From contig CAJNOI010000071.1 in NCBI GenBank assembly GCA_905250115.1, forward strand, positions 383,801 through 447,800: a stretch of DNA of 64,000 nt, written 5' to 3'. Both the position numbers and the translations under genes were made by a program. This document shows, piece by piece, positions 52,901 through 64,000 of the stretch. The DNA comes from Adineta steineri. Taxonomy: Eukaryota; Rotifera; Eurotatoria; Adinetida; Adinetidae. Each line of letters begins with the position of its first letter. Position 1 is the stretch's first letter. The notes beneath the pieces were generated by a model. It ran no database searches. It was not told the DNA's origin and saw only the letters and a program-made list of their open reading frames with translations.

Positions 52901-54072
52901 TTAATATAAAATTAAACTGAATATATGTATACACATATATTCTGGATTGATCTCGAATACAAAAAAAACAAAAAAAGAAATATCTCAATAGAAGGTACCA
53001 CTCACTCTTGTATATTTTTTATGAAAGAATTGCAATTTGTGTTCAATTAATACTAAGAACAAAAAGATTTTTCATAGAACAAAATCACTTTATTAATCAT
53101 GTGTACAAATTGTTACCAGATTAATGTCTTTCTCGTGTTTGTATAACCAAATCAAATAAGTTAGGACACATCTGTTCATCGACTGAAAATATCCGGGAGG
53201 TTCTTACACAATGCAAAACACTTACATGATTATGTATTTGAAATAAATATCTAATATTTGATGATCCAAAAGAAAAGAAAAACGATTGGAAAGAAAAAAT
53301 CACTTACAACTAATTTTTTATCTTGAATTTGCCAACCATTAAGTAAACGTATACAACGAAGTGTACCTTCAGGATTTTCATATTCACAAAAACCAAATGC
53401 TAAAAACAAAAAAAGATAAATTTCATCAAATGGAATAAAATATTTTACCTTGAAGTTTACCATTGGCACCTTGAACACGTTTCCAATTGACAACACTACC
53501 ACAATTCTAAATACAAAACAGTTTGTTGAATCACCTCGTCAATGACAATGCATAGTATATGAGTCAGAGTAAGGACAAAGGTTGTCATTTTTATACTGAA
53601 AATTTTAGATAACATGTACTACATAATACCCCGATGGTTTTTTTTAATGTCCTATAATTTTGAGAAGATAACCGATGATTCTTCACTTTCTCAAAAGTTT
53701 ATCTTTTTAATAATATTACTTACATGAAGCATTCGTTTAATCATAGTATCAGGTGCTCGATCAGAAATACTACCAACAAATACTGTTGTAGCTGTTTGAA
53801 GACGATTTTTCTATTAGAATAAAACAAAAATAAAGAATCATTATATATATTCAAAAAAAAACAAACCTTGTCAGTTTCTCCAGGTTTATGAGTACCATTA
53901 GTCGCTGTTGGTATTCCTGGTGGTGGTGTTGACATCTAAACAATAAATCATATATTTTGTTTTTCTTCTTGAACAATTACCAAATACTTACATTAGGTGG
54001 AATCATCATTGGCGCTCCTGGAGGGAAAAAGGGCATAGGAGGCATCATTGGCATATGTGGTGGATAGGACAT
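49993..54072 (-). CDS. RBM25: RNA-binding protein 25 (RRM, RE/RS-rich, PWI)
   Basis: Spliceosome-associated regulator of alternative splicing. Thirteen exons: 53992-54072, 53867-53935, 53724-53810, 53449-53506, 53308-53399, 52699-52866, 51714-52640, 51496-51659, 51126-51433, 51025-51075, 50874-50968, 50516-50812, 49993-50232; they close to 878 aa (human about 843). The N-terminus is Pro/Met-rich (MSYPPHMPMMPPMPFFPP). The RRM at about 57-130 has TTVFVGSISD (RNP2) and LQAFGFCEYE (RNP1). An acidic and Arg/Ser/Glu-rich middle follows, with RS-type runs in exon 51714-52640. The PWI domain is at about 780-870 (FPLDWSLLDFNLMEKRIKPW, VTKKIVEYIGEEEATLTDF). A strong acceptor (TTTTCTTTTTAG) lies about 68 bases before the ATG. 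Confidence 0.94.
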
Positions 54073-54445
54073 TGTTATTCTTTAATTGTTACTGATACAA
54101 TCCCAACAAAGAAAATTTCGCATAAAAATGCACATTCTAAAAAGAAAATAAAAATAAAAGAAAACAATTAATCTTTTTTTTTGTTTTTCGCATTGCACTA
54201 GATGATGAAATACTAATAGATTTATTTGTCTTATAGTTGTTATCTTTTAAAGTTCTACTACGAATACATGACAAAAATTAGTTTGTATATAAGAAATAGT
54301 TAAGAAACGATGACATATAATAGAACACAATACACATAACAAGAGAGAGAGAGAGAGAAAAAAAAGAACAAAAACAAATAACCAGCCAGATTAAGTATAG
54401 AAACTGAAGAAAAAAGTCAGTATTTTATGTTCTAATTAATGATAA
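54073..54445. other. short spacer TMEM14 to RBM25
   Basis: 373 bases between two genes on the minus strand. Contains the RBM25 5' leader with an orphan splice acceptor, and a GA microsatellite near 54343. No gene. Confidence 0.6.
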
Positions 54446-54901
54446 TCATTTAAGATATGGATAATTTCGAAAAACTTGTACACCTGATAAGCCAAGAATA
54501 AGAAGTGTTGGAAACCATTTACCGCCAATTAAAAATCTTAATAACATAACAACACCGATAACGGCACCAATCTAAAAATAAATAATTAATATATGAATAG
54601 AAGATTTTATTCATCTATATTCACAGCTAAATTAGCAACATTGTTTTGACGTGTAGGATGTGATGCATTATAAATAGACCAAGCGCCAAAAACAATACCT
54701 AAATAAAATCTATTCGAAAAAATCTTTTACAAAGAAAAATAATCTACCAAATAAAAGTGAAATTGCACTACGACCTTTCAAATAACCAAGTAAACCTCCA
54801 AGGACTAAAAGAAAAATCTTTTTTTAAACAAAATAAATATCATTAAAAATAAATAATATACTTAATGCACCGCCATAAACAAGTCCAATTTGATCAGTCA
54901 T
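54446..54901 (-). CDS. TMEM14: TMEM14-family small membrane protein
   Basis: UPF0136/TMEM14 family; the animal C member acts in the mitochondrial inner membrane in haem precursor transport. Four exons (54862-54901, 54748-54804, 54625-54698, 54446-54571) close to 98 aa, near the family's usual 100-115. Starts MTDQIGLVYGGALILGG, with the Gly-rich first helix and GYLKGRSAISLLFG typical of the family. Then come a second helix (IVFGAWSIYNAS), a third (AVIGVVMLLRFL) and a fourth (FPTLLILGLSG). Which paralogue it matches cannot be told. The ATG follows an orphan acceptor (CTATTCTAG) 44 bases upstream. Confidence 0.85.
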
Positions 54902-55400
54902 GATAATGTATTATTATTGAGATAATTCGATGGATTATGTTCTAGAATAGAAAACGAAAATAAATCGATCTACCGACTCAGGTAAAAAGATAAAAAAAAA
55001 AACATAAACGAAAGAAATATAAAAGTATAAGCAGCGGCCATATTGATTCTTACGTGTATTATTTGGGAATACAAAGATGCAGCATGTTCTCTCTCTATTT
55101 ATATGCATCCAATAATGTGACACATTTATGCAATTTGATAAAAAGTTTTTATTGGATGTTGAATATGATTAGATTGTTGATTCGCGAACAGAAATAGCAA
55201 AAAAAAAAGAGGTCAGTAGAAATCATGCATACGAAATAATAGATATAGTACTTTATTGTTAGTTAATATATATATATGAATTAAGAATTCGTAAATTAGA
55301 CAGATTTTAAAGCAATAAAATAGGAGCTTGAAAACGAGCGAGCGAACATTGTAAGTTGGTAAATACTGCACAGTATGTTACGGTAAAAATCTCAAGCAAA

Positions 55401-55501
55401 ATGCGTCTTTATGCTTTAGTTATAGGAGCAAAGTGTACGTGTACATTTTTTTGTCGTCAACCAGGTGTATCAGAGCATAAAAAAATTGCATTTGACGCAA
55501 G
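55401..55501 (+). other. orphan first-exon-like frame
   Basis: ATG followed by 33 codons (MRLYALVIGAKCTCTFFCRQ and on) ending in GCAAG|GTAATA, a plausible donor. I cannot find a convincing second exon downstream before SEC62. May be a gene remnant or a chance frame. Confidence 0.2.
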
Positions 55502-56678
55502 GTAATAAACAACAAAAATATGTTTTATACTTTTCTACATATTATAAATTTATACTAATATACTTAATAAAATAACTGTTTGACATATGTATAACGTTAT
55601 CATTTTGAATACTTGTTCATTTTGATTATATCCTTGTTAATACAGATGTGGAGATTGAGAGTGATTATAGATGATAATATAATTCAAATACATAAAGTAA
55701 TCGAAACCGGTCAACCAGTACATTAAGCTAGATTGATTTTGTAGTAACTTTTATTTTTAAATAAATATTGAATCTTTAATCTTCAAGAAGGAATTATCTG
55801 ATCAAGAATTGATATAGATAAATTAGATATTTTATCATCAACTAGCATTGTAAGTCAATTATAAAAATATGATTATCGAATACATTGAATTCTTTGTTCT
55901 TAGAAGAATATTGAAACTCTCATTCTCTTTATATATTCAAGATAGAACTAACTTTTACCATTGATAACATATATAGAGCATTTAATAATTTTGTCAAAAA
56001 ATTTCAGTTTGCTTCAAAAGAAAATAGTCACGTGTTTTTTAAACCTTGATGGACATGCTCGAACTTTGAAATTTACCACTTTCATACTATTTAAGCTATA
56101 AGTTAATTATGTACTTTATGGAACTAACAAAGAAAAATATTTCGTCATTTACAATTATTCTGCATTCAAACCTCATTTTAATGAAGGCCTATTTGACGGA
56201 TGAGTCGAAGTTTTTCGAATATAGTGAGAGAATCTTTAAGAGACTTAAAAAATTAGTTTGAAAGGAAATATTTTTCACACACCTTTTTAATTTCATATTA
56301 TTCTCATTTTTTGAGAAATCACTCTCACATAGAAGTGGTTTCTCAGAAGATGCTCATAGCTTCTCTAGTATAAAAGCTATACTAGTTCTACAAAACTGTC
56401 ATATCCAACTATAATTAGCTAGTTAATATAGGGTCTTAAAGGAGAAGCAAATGACTATTTTCTGGAATGTCCAAAAATACATAGAAAGTTTTTGAGCTCA
56501 CATTCGGAAAGAGCACAAAATATCGGTTCTTATTCATCTTCTTGCATCCGTCTAGAATATTTTTGTATGAGCGAAAAATGAACAAATATATTATCTGGAA
56601 ACTTTCGACTCATCCATTATTATTTAATCTTCTCTAAGGTCAAGCCAGAAGTAACGCCTGTTGAGATCAATCATTTAC

Positions 56679-56833
56679 AGGATCTGATTGTTCCATGCCC
56701 ATCGGTTTCGTCCACTCCATTCTCTTCATGGGCATCTTCTTCCAGATTTTCTGTTCGTTTTTGTAAATACCGTGTATTTGATTAACCTGTTATCATCCAT
56801 TCTGCAGATGTGGTCAGATAATCTTAGTTTCCA
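56679..56833 (-). mobile_element. decayed LINE reverse transcriptase C-terminal tail
   Basis: The minus strand reads WKLRLSDHICRMDDNRLIKY, then KSGRRCP, a stop, and REWSGRNRWAWNNQIL. This matches the tail pattern of non-LTR retrotransposon polymerases (W-L-x-H-x-x-R-M-D-D-x-R, then a G-R-R/G-R-P and R-W block). It has a stop and no upstream polymerase domain, so it is a short dead fragment. Confidence 0.5.
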
Positions 56834-57230
56834 TTGACAAAACTGACACTATTAATATAATAACGACAATGAATTGTCAGACTTCTGCTTCTAATTCAGT
56901 CTCGTTCTAAAATCATCTTGACTATAATTCTTTCTTCGTCTATTTCAAAATCTTTGAGAAGTTTAGCCATTTTTGATCATTGCAGATTTGACTCTAGTTT
57001 CTCATATGTACAAACATCGAAATACAATAAAATATTAATGTTCATATTATGTATTGAAGTGACAATGGAAACTTCATAAAATACAATAAATTGTTAATAC
57101 ATACATTACTAAAACAACAACAATTGTGTATAATATTCTTATATATATATATAAATTGTGTACATAACAACATAAACACATACTGTTCATTGAATATATA
57201 CATATATTACATAAATTCTCATATTTTGTA

Positions 57231-58303
57231 TTATTTCGTTTCAAGTTCATCTTTTGAAAGTACTTCAAAACCTTCATCAATTAATTTTTGGTGTTTATTC
57301 TTTTTATTTATACCATCTGATGAATCTAATAAAAATTTCTCTTTATTCATTTGTTCATTTTCATTTTGATTATTAATTAATTCTTTTTTATTTTTGATAT
57401 CTTTTTTTGGTGCATTAATAACATATAATGGAACAAATGATTCAATAAATCCAACATCTTCAGTTAAATTTGGTAATAACCAAAATTTAATTTTACCCAT
57501 TGTTATTAACCATATACAAGCAAAAATAATATATTTAAAAACAGCTAATGATAATAATAAACCAAGTAAACTAGCGAGTACCATTGATAAATAATACACT
57601 CCAGTGCGTACTTCAGCAGGCCATAATGGAAAAAGACAAATACCAATACAACCAATAACAAGTAAACCACCTATGATATATTGCTTTATTGTTGTTGGTG
57701 AATAAATCCATACATAAAAATCATTGAATGAATCAACAAATATTTGATCATCATGTAATTCAAATTTAAATTTTTTCTTTTTTATTTTATCTTCATTTGT
57801 TAAACTTTCAACAGTTGTTTCATCAGTTTTTGCCTTTCGTTGACGAATAGGACGTGGTGTATTCGATTGTGATGTATCATCAGCAGGTTCAGTTGAAGGA
57901 TTTTTATCTTTATAAACTTTAATAACGCGACGAAACATTTCATGATCCAAAAATTTTCGTAGCATCTAATATTATATGAGTTTTTTTTTTGTGAATAAAA
58001 TTATTGATTATTTATTTATAAAAAATTTTATCATACCTGTACAGCATCATGTTTTGATGAGAAACAAATTGGATTTTTACCATTATTTGAACATTTCGTA
58101 CTTATTGATGACCATTTAGATTCAGTAAGACATTCAACTGCTTTTGAACCATTAAAATAAACAACTTGCATACCCATTAAAATTCCTTTTTTTGTTGAAC
58201 ATTGAAATCGTAGATATTTTGCAATAGTTTTTTCTAGCGTTGTTAATTCAGGTAGATCATCAAATGAACGACGAGATCGAGGTTTCTTTCGTGTTTCCGA
58301 CAT
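57231..58303 (-). CDS. SEC62: translocation protein SEC62
   Basis: ER membrane component of the post-translational Sec61/Sec62/Sec63 translocon. Two exons (58037-58303, 57231-57965) close to 333 aa. The N-terminal cytosolic domain has EKTIAKYLRFQCSTKKG, VVYFNGSKAVECL and the HDAVQMLRKFLDHEMFRR segment typical of SEC62. A basic, Thr-rich linker follows. Then IYSPTTIKQYIIGGLLVIGC opens the first helix, and FPLWPAEVRTGVYYLS joins it to the second. The C-terminal tail is Lys/Glu/Asn-rich, as in animals. Start chosen at MSETRKKPRS; there is no in-frame ATG upstream. Divergent from CPSF4. Confidence 0.94.
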
Positions 58304-58489
58304 TATCAAGAGACAACAATAGTTCAAAAGACAAATATATGCATATTAAATAAAGAATTAATCATACATGTGGCGCCATCTAAATATTAATTTGAATGGT
58401 TAAAATAATTATCCATTGATGAACACATAAAATTACAAATAATAATATCTATCCTATTTTCATTTTTGAATTGTATTTATAAAGAAAAT
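58304..58489. promoter_or_regulatory. bidirectional SEC62/CPSF4 promoter
   Basis: Only 186 bases separate the two ATG codons of head-to-head genes, so the region must serve both. AT-rich; no motif recognised. Confidence 0.6.
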
Positions 58490-59584
58490 ATGTTGATGCA
58501 AGATATTATAGCACCTGTACAGAACATACATTTCGATCTTGATGAAATTGTATGCTCTCAACAAGGTGCATTGCCGTTACCATTTCCAAATATGGATAAA
58601 GCAAATGTTGGTGTATGTGAATTTTTTCTTCGTGCTGGTTGTTCAAATCAACGTTGTCCCTTTCGTCATATACATGGAGATAAAACAGTTGTATGTAAAC
58701 ATTGGTTACGTGGTCTATGTAAAAAAGGTCGAATAAATAAACTGATATTACAATTTTTGATTTCATAAATCATTTTTTTTTCGTGTAGGTGATGATTGTG
58801 AATTTCTTCATGAATATGATATGGCTAAAATGCCTGAATGTTATTTCTTTTCAAAATTTGGACAATGCATGAATAAAGAATGTGCTTTTCTTCATCTTGA
58901 TCCAGAATCAAAAATACGTGGTATGTTTTTTGCAAAAACAAAATTTATTAGAGTTTTATTTTTGAAACATTTAAGATTGTCCTTGGTATGATCGTGGATT
59001 TTGTCGTCATGGACCAAATTGTAAAAATCGTCATACACGTAAAGTTCTCTGTCAAAATTATTTATGTGGATTTTGTCCTGAAGGACCAAGATGTACATTA
59101 TCACATCCAAGTTTTGAATTACCTAATTCAAATGAATTTACTCCTGTACAACGTAAAATTGTTTATGTTTGTGATTTTTGTCATGAAACAGGACATAAAG
59201 CTTCATCATGTTTTAAATTACCATATGAAGAAAGACAAAAATATCTTAATATGCCATCAAATAATAATCAAACACAACAATTTAATAATCGACCACCTTT
59301 TGGTCAAAATCAGAATATAAATAATCATCAAGACGGTGGACAACCACAACAAACTGGTAATTTACATCCACCTGATGAACAACATCCTCCTGGAATGGGT
59401 CTTTCACAACCTTTTCAACATGATGTTACTTGTTTCAAATGTGGCGAACGAGGGTAAGATATAAAATAATTTATATTACTGTCTTAAATTCATTTTGTTT
59501 TTAATATATTTTAGCCATTATGCTAACAAGTGCACACGATCACATGTACCCTTTATACGTAATCAGAATATTCAACGGCGATAG
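58490..59584 (+). CDS. CPSF4: cleavage and polyadenylation specificity factor subunit 4 (CPSF30)
   Basis: mRNA 3'-end processing factor that contacts the AAUAAA signal. Four exons (58490-58727, 58789-58920, 58976-59453, 59515-59584) close to 305 aa. Five CCCH fingers follow in order: [78 protein letters not shown] and LCQNYLCGFCPEGPRCTLSH. Two CCHC-type knuckles come next (CDFCHETGHKASSC and CFKCGERGHYANKC), separated by an Asn/Gln/Pro-rich linker. Vertebrate CPSF4 has one knuckle. The ATG could also be the second Met (58496). Confidence 0.95.
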
Positions 59585-61521
59585 TTTATTTCTATTTAGT
59601 TTCTTTTTTGTATTTGTGTATCTGTCTCTATGTGAACAATAAAGAAAAACCAAATCGTCTCATTTTCGTTTTGTATAATACGCTAATGCTTTTCTTTTTC
59701 AATAGCGTTCTTCTTTATGTATATAATCACAGTCTTTTTGTATGTTTGAAATCAAACGGTGATATATTCATTTGTTTTTTGTTTGTTTTACAAGGTGAAT
59801 AAATTTCATCTATTCACAAATAATTGACGTTATACTTTATTTGATATTATCATGAATTTCATGTCATTAATGACATATGCTTTTGCTTATGTGCATATAA
59901 GTGATAACATACTGTAAGAAACTACACATTTTACCTTGTTAATAACGTAAACATATTATTCATGAATAAAAACAACCTGACATATTAATTGTTTGATTTT
60001 ATTTTATCGTCATAACTATGCAGTGCATCATAGAATAAGTCAGGCATACATTTTTATCGAAGGACATTATAGGAAGGTAAGTAATGTAATATTTTCAACT
60101 AGTGTACGTTAATTTTGATATATTCAAATCAGAGCGGTTTTATTTCAAATATTTGATTATTTATTAGAAAAATTTCAGCTGCTTGTAGTTTATGTCGTAT
60201 TGCAGTTCTTTTTGGAAGAGTGAAACTATAATATTTACTGGTTGTACTTTCTCCTCTAATACGGCACATCTGCTTAACTTTTTCCTTAATTTGTCTGTAT
60301 ATCGTCTTTCGGAATTTATTCCAACTGCTGTATTTGGATAACTCAACGGTCTATGATTTTTCTTGAATAGGTATGTGACAACTCCAGTTCCACTCAATAA
60401 ATCGAAACTGTTTGAACAGTTCTTGTTCAATTGAGCTGGAGATGGCGACCAGTTCATTTTATTCACATATTAATCATTATATTACATACAAACGTTTGGA
60501 AAGAATTATTTTAAGCTTTTATTAATAAGTTCGTTGTCAAAAATAATCGTTAAACGTGAACAGTTGGATATTATTTACGTTTGTATGTAATATAATGATT
60601 AATCTATGAATAAAATAAGCTGGCCGCCATCTCAAGCTCATATCAGTTTGAACTGGCGACCCCGTTCTTCGGTTCAGCTCATGCAAGCTATTGAGCTTGA
60701 GTTGTCACATACATTTTCTGTTCGCTTACCATGACTGTATCAACATAATCATCCTTGTTAATAAATACAAATAGGAATAGTCAATGGAAAACGAAATTCA
60801 ACATAGAATTTATGAGACTGCGAAAGAAGTACCACTACCGAAAAAAATATATATGTAAAGAATGTAAATAGTAAATAATGTAGTTTCACTCTTCCGAAAA
60901 GAACTTTGATGATCGAACTTGTCAAGGTGATAACTTCGATACGGCAGATAGATAATAATAAAAAAATTATTTTTCGATGAACATTATATTTATTATAATT
61001 ATTTTGCATTTGATGGTAAATGAATTAAAGTTTACTTTTATTACTGATTTTTTTTAATGATATATGTTTGTTATTTTCGAAAATCATTTCGTTTTTCAAA
61101 AGGTGTCGCCTTTAATCGATCAAAGGTATAAGATAAAAATTACTTTTCTATGATTTGACTACTTGTCAGTGTCTTCTATATAATGAATAGCACAAAACAG
61201 TATACATTATCTATGTTTCTTTCACGCTATTTTTCTTAAGGACTTTACTGTATGGACTAATATCATGATTCTATGAAAAGAAAGGAATCGTTTTCTATTT
61301 GAATTTTCTTATTTTATAAATTGGTAATATTTGATAGATAAGTAATAGAATAATATTTCTTTCACAGAAATCGATATTTTAGGTATGCGTTTTTCAGTTT
61401 TGACCATGGAATAAAATTCATTTTTTTGACTAAGAAGGCATTATTTGAGAATTTATTTTGTTTTAGATAAATTTTTTTAATATTTTTTTGTTACACTGAT
61501 AATTTTTTATTAATTAAAAAA
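59585..61521. other. intergenic region with large inverted repeat
   Basis: 1.9 kb between CPSF4 and GMPPB. The only structure is the inverted duplication at 60204-60905; the rest is AT-rich. Confidence 0.65.
60204..60905. repeat. long imperfect inverted repeat
   Basis: Left arm about 60204-60494 and right arm about 60577-60905, with about 82 bases between. The innermost part (ACGTTTGTATGTAATATAAT and on) pairs almost perfectly for about 60 bases. GAGTTGTCACATAC and TAGTTTCACTCTTCC recur further out, with diverged sequence and indels between. The left arm is open on the minus strand (60164-60466), but the right arm has frame-breaking indels. Confidence 0.75.
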
Positions 61522-63243
61522 ATGAAAGCCCTTATTCTTGTTGGTGGTTATGGCACACGATTACGTCCATTAACCCTAACAAAACCCAAACCATTAGTTG
61601 AATTTTGTAATAAGCCAATGGTATTTCACCAAATCGAAGCTTTAGCACACGTATGAATTTATATATATATATATCTATTTCATTATCTAAGAGATTTATA
61701 TTTAGGCTGGTGTTACACATGTAATTTTAGCTGTTAGTTATTTATCAGATATGTTACAACGAGAAATGGAAGTCGAAGCTAAACGTTTAAATATAAAAAT
61801 AACACTTTCACAAGAAACAGAACCATTGGGGACAGGTTAGAATATTAAATCTATTTGTTGTTGTTTTTAATAATAATAATAATTTCGTTTTATTGTTATT
61901 TAGCTGGCCCATTGGCATTAGCACGTAAACATCTCCAATCAGATAATGATCCATTTTTTGTACTAAATTCTGATATTATATGTGAATTTCCATTTGATGA
62001 TATGATTAAATTTCATAAAAATCATCAATGTGAAGGTACTATTTGTGTATGTACAATGAATATCATATCAAAAAATTCTAAATACTATACTATTTTTATT
62101 TTTATTATTCAGGTAACAAAAGTTGAAGAACCATCAAAGTATGGTGTTGTTATTTATGAACAAAGTTCTGGTAAAATTGACCGATTTGTTGAAAAACCAC
62201 GGGAATATGTTTCGAATAAAATTAATGCTGGTTTATATATATTCAATCCAACAATAGTTAACCGAATTGAAGTATTATAATTTAATATGTTGTAATAGAT
62301 AATAATCATATAAATATTTTAGTTACGTCCAACATCGATCGAAAAAGAAACTTTTCCAGCTATGGCAGAAGATGAACAGTTGTATGCCTTTGAACTTAAA
62401 GGTAAATAAATAGAGTATTTAATCAAAGCTATGTATTGAATTATGAAAAAAAGATTTTTCATACGTCTAAGAAGAAGGATTACGCTGGCCCCGCGAATAA
62501 AGATGTTGACAAAAAGAGTGAATCAGAATATTAGCCATCTTGAGGGTATGTATTCTTATCTTACCCTCGCCCATCCCACACCCATCATCACTCACCCACA
62601 CCCTGGCTTAATAGTTAATTTTGGATTTGGCCAAATTATTGTTAGCAATGGAGATAAATCTTTATGTTAAAATAAAATTTTATTTATAGGTTTTTGGATG
62701 GATGTTGGTCAACCTAAAGATTATTTAACTGGCATGAGTTTATATCTTAATCATATTCGTCATTCATATCCAGAACGATTAGCACATGAAAACAGTATTG
62801 TAGGCAATGTATTACTGGTATAAAATTTATATATTATTTTTAAGTTCATTTGATTAATCGGAATAATTTCGTATAGGATCCAACAGCTAGAATTGGTGAA
62901 CGATGCCATATAGGACCTAATGTTGTTATTGGTCCTCGTGTTATTATTCAAGATGGTGTTTGTTTAAAAAATTGTACAGTACTTGCTGATTCATTAATTA
63001 AAAGTCATACATGGATTTCTAATTGTATTGTTGGTTGGAGATGTAGTATTGGCAAATGGGTAAATTATTTCTTTAAAGAATTTAAATTTCATTTCGTTTT
63101 ATTTTATTTAGGTTCGTATGGAAAATACATCTGTTCTTGGTCTTGATGTATCCGTACAAGACGAATTATTTATAAATGGTGGTGTTATATTACCACATAA
63201 ATCAATTAGTGAAAGTGTTACGGAACCAAAAATTCTTATTTAA
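61522..63243 (+). CDS. GMPPB: mannose-1-phosphate guanylyltransferase beta (GMPPB)
   Basis: Makes GDP-mannose from mannose-1-phosphate and GTP in the cytosol, feeding glycosylation. Eight exons: 61522-61650, 61706-61835, 61904-62046, 62113-62271, 62323-62401, 62690-62817, 62877-63059, 63112-63243; they close to 360 aa, the usual family length. The N-terminal nucleotidyltransferase signature is [20 protein letters not shown]. Further motifs are [31 protein letters not shown] and [15 protein letters not shown]. The C-terminal left-handed beta-helix hexapeptides run from [19 protein letters not shown]. It ends [13 protein letters not shown] and [12 protein letters not shown]. One intron (62047-62112) is a stop-free multiple of three. 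The 288-base intron 62402-62689 holds telomere-like hexamers. Confidence 0.96.
62561..62606. repeat. telomere-like hexamers (CCCACA type) in GMPPB intron
   Basis: CCCACA (62575-62580), CCCATC (62581-62586) and CCCACA (62595-62600) lie within a C-rich stretch, complementary to the TGTGGG unit. Degenerate. Confidence 0.45.
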
Positions 63244-64000
63244 GCTCAATTATTAACTTCATTTTTGTTTTATCAAAGCAATTAATAATATATATGTATA
63301 AATATATTCAATGGTTATGAATCTCTTTTCTTTTCTTTTTTTATATTAATCTAAATTTATTGATACAGTCTTTATTGAATCAATTAAAGTGATCATTGTT
63401 GAGATATTTTTTTTTCTTTGTGATACATGACAAGATTGACTTTGATTAGGTACTTTATTTTTTTTTGTCATTCCAATATTTAATGACTGTCATTTTTTTT
63501 CTCTATCTTGTTATTCTATCAGCATGATCAATTTTGTATGTTTTTCTCTTTCTTTATCATTATATTTAACAAAATAAATGACTATATGACTATTATATAT
63601 ATATGTTTCTTTCTCTTTCTTTTCAAGTTCGCGACAGTATATGAGGCTTCAAAAAACGACAGACGTCATTAAAAGTTCGGCGACTCGAATGTTTTTTTAA
63701 CTAACAGGTCATTATAAAATCGAAACATGTTTTATAAACTATTTCGTATTTACTAAAGTTGGGTTAAAAATAAATCATATTTGCAAACATTTCGATTCAA
63801 ATATCAAAACAACACTTTATATGATTAATTATTTGCTATTAACCACATATAAGTAATTGCTAAGTCAATAATGAAATATGTGGGCACGTTTTCTCTGACA
63901 AGTTATTTCACTGAAACAAAGAGAAGCAATATAATATTGTTTTTCTTTCATTCCTTTTACCGAGTAGATGGATTGATAAAATTAACTAGTTGTTCGTCAT
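63244..64000. other. 3' flank of GMPPB to window end
   Basis: 757 AT-rich bases. Nothing recognised beyond poly-T and TTTC tracts. Confidence 0.6.

Larger units (their letters stand above)
54902..57230. other. intergenic region
   Basis: 2.3 kb. Contains an orphan exon-like frame at 55401-55501 and a LINE-type reverse transcriptase tail remnant near 56679-56833. The rest is AT-rich and unassigned. Confidence 0.6.

Noticed and set aside
60164-60466. 100-codon minus frame as a gene
   Set aside because: It lies inside one arm of the inverted repeat, the other arm has frame-breaking indels, and there is no recognised motif. Kept as repeat only.

Overview
The window is eukaryotic nuclear DNA from a small-genome animal, most likely a rotifer and probably a bdelloid. 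The evidence is a strongly AT-rich sequence by eye, genes 0.1-1 kb apart, and many GT-AG introns of only 50-65 bases, with metazoan-only genes (neurabin, discoidin domain receptor, class IIa HDAC, BET1). It also has degenerate, hexamer-phased TGTGGG tracts, the telomere motif known from bdelloids. Almost every gene is spliced, so I rebuilt gene models exon by exon and checked that the phase closes at every junction.

Layout, left to right. 1-1128 (-): 5' part of a secreted Gly/Tyr-rich repeat protein. 2052-5760 (-): mitochondrial unfoldase CLPX, divergent from ZFR (6040-10238, +; three U1-type zinc fingers plus a DZF domain). 12188-13258 (-): C-terminal part of a rhodopsin-type GPCR, ending at a 100-N assembly gap. 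Beyond the gap (13359-14975, -) is the N-terminal part of an unrelated coiled-coil protein. 15347-16346 (-): ankyrin/SOCS-box protein. 17156-20863 (-): discoidin domain receptor tyrosine kinase. 24958-25647 (-): Thr-rich membrane mucin with a decayed tail. 27072-28093 (+): small single-pass membrane protein with two possible first exons. 30607-34319 (-): class IIa histone deacetylase. 36956-41625 (+): neurabin. 41941-43009 (+): BET1 SNARE, tail-to-tail with a GLIPR2-type CAP protein (43115-44014, -). 44666-46225 and 47542-49098 (+): tandem intronless TRIM-like genes. 49993-54072 (-): RBM25. 54446-54901 (-): TMEM14. 57231-58303 (-): SEC62, divergent across 186 bases from CPSF4 (58490-59584, +). 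61522-63243 (+): GMPPB.

Most of these are single-copy housekeeping or signalling genes and do not form a pathway. Functional overlaps are loose: ZFR, RBM25 and CPSF4 act in nuclear RNA processing; SEC62, BET1 and GMPPB act in the secretory pathway. Compact spacing and divergent pairs suggest shared promoters at CLPX/ZFR and SEC62/CPSF4. Several ATGs sit just behind an orphan splice acceptor, which fits spliced-leader trans-splicing.

I see no CRISPR array, bacterial operon, tRNA or rRNA, and no clearly new multi-gene system. The points most worth a second look are: the HDAC with a catalytic tyrosine where vertebrate class IIa enzymes have histidine; the DDR kinase with DIA instead of DFG; the TRIM pair lacking the eighth RING ligand and carrying an unassigned C-terminal domain; the repeat-rich secreted protein at the left edge; several small inverted-repeat elements inside introns; and interstitial telomere-like tracts.
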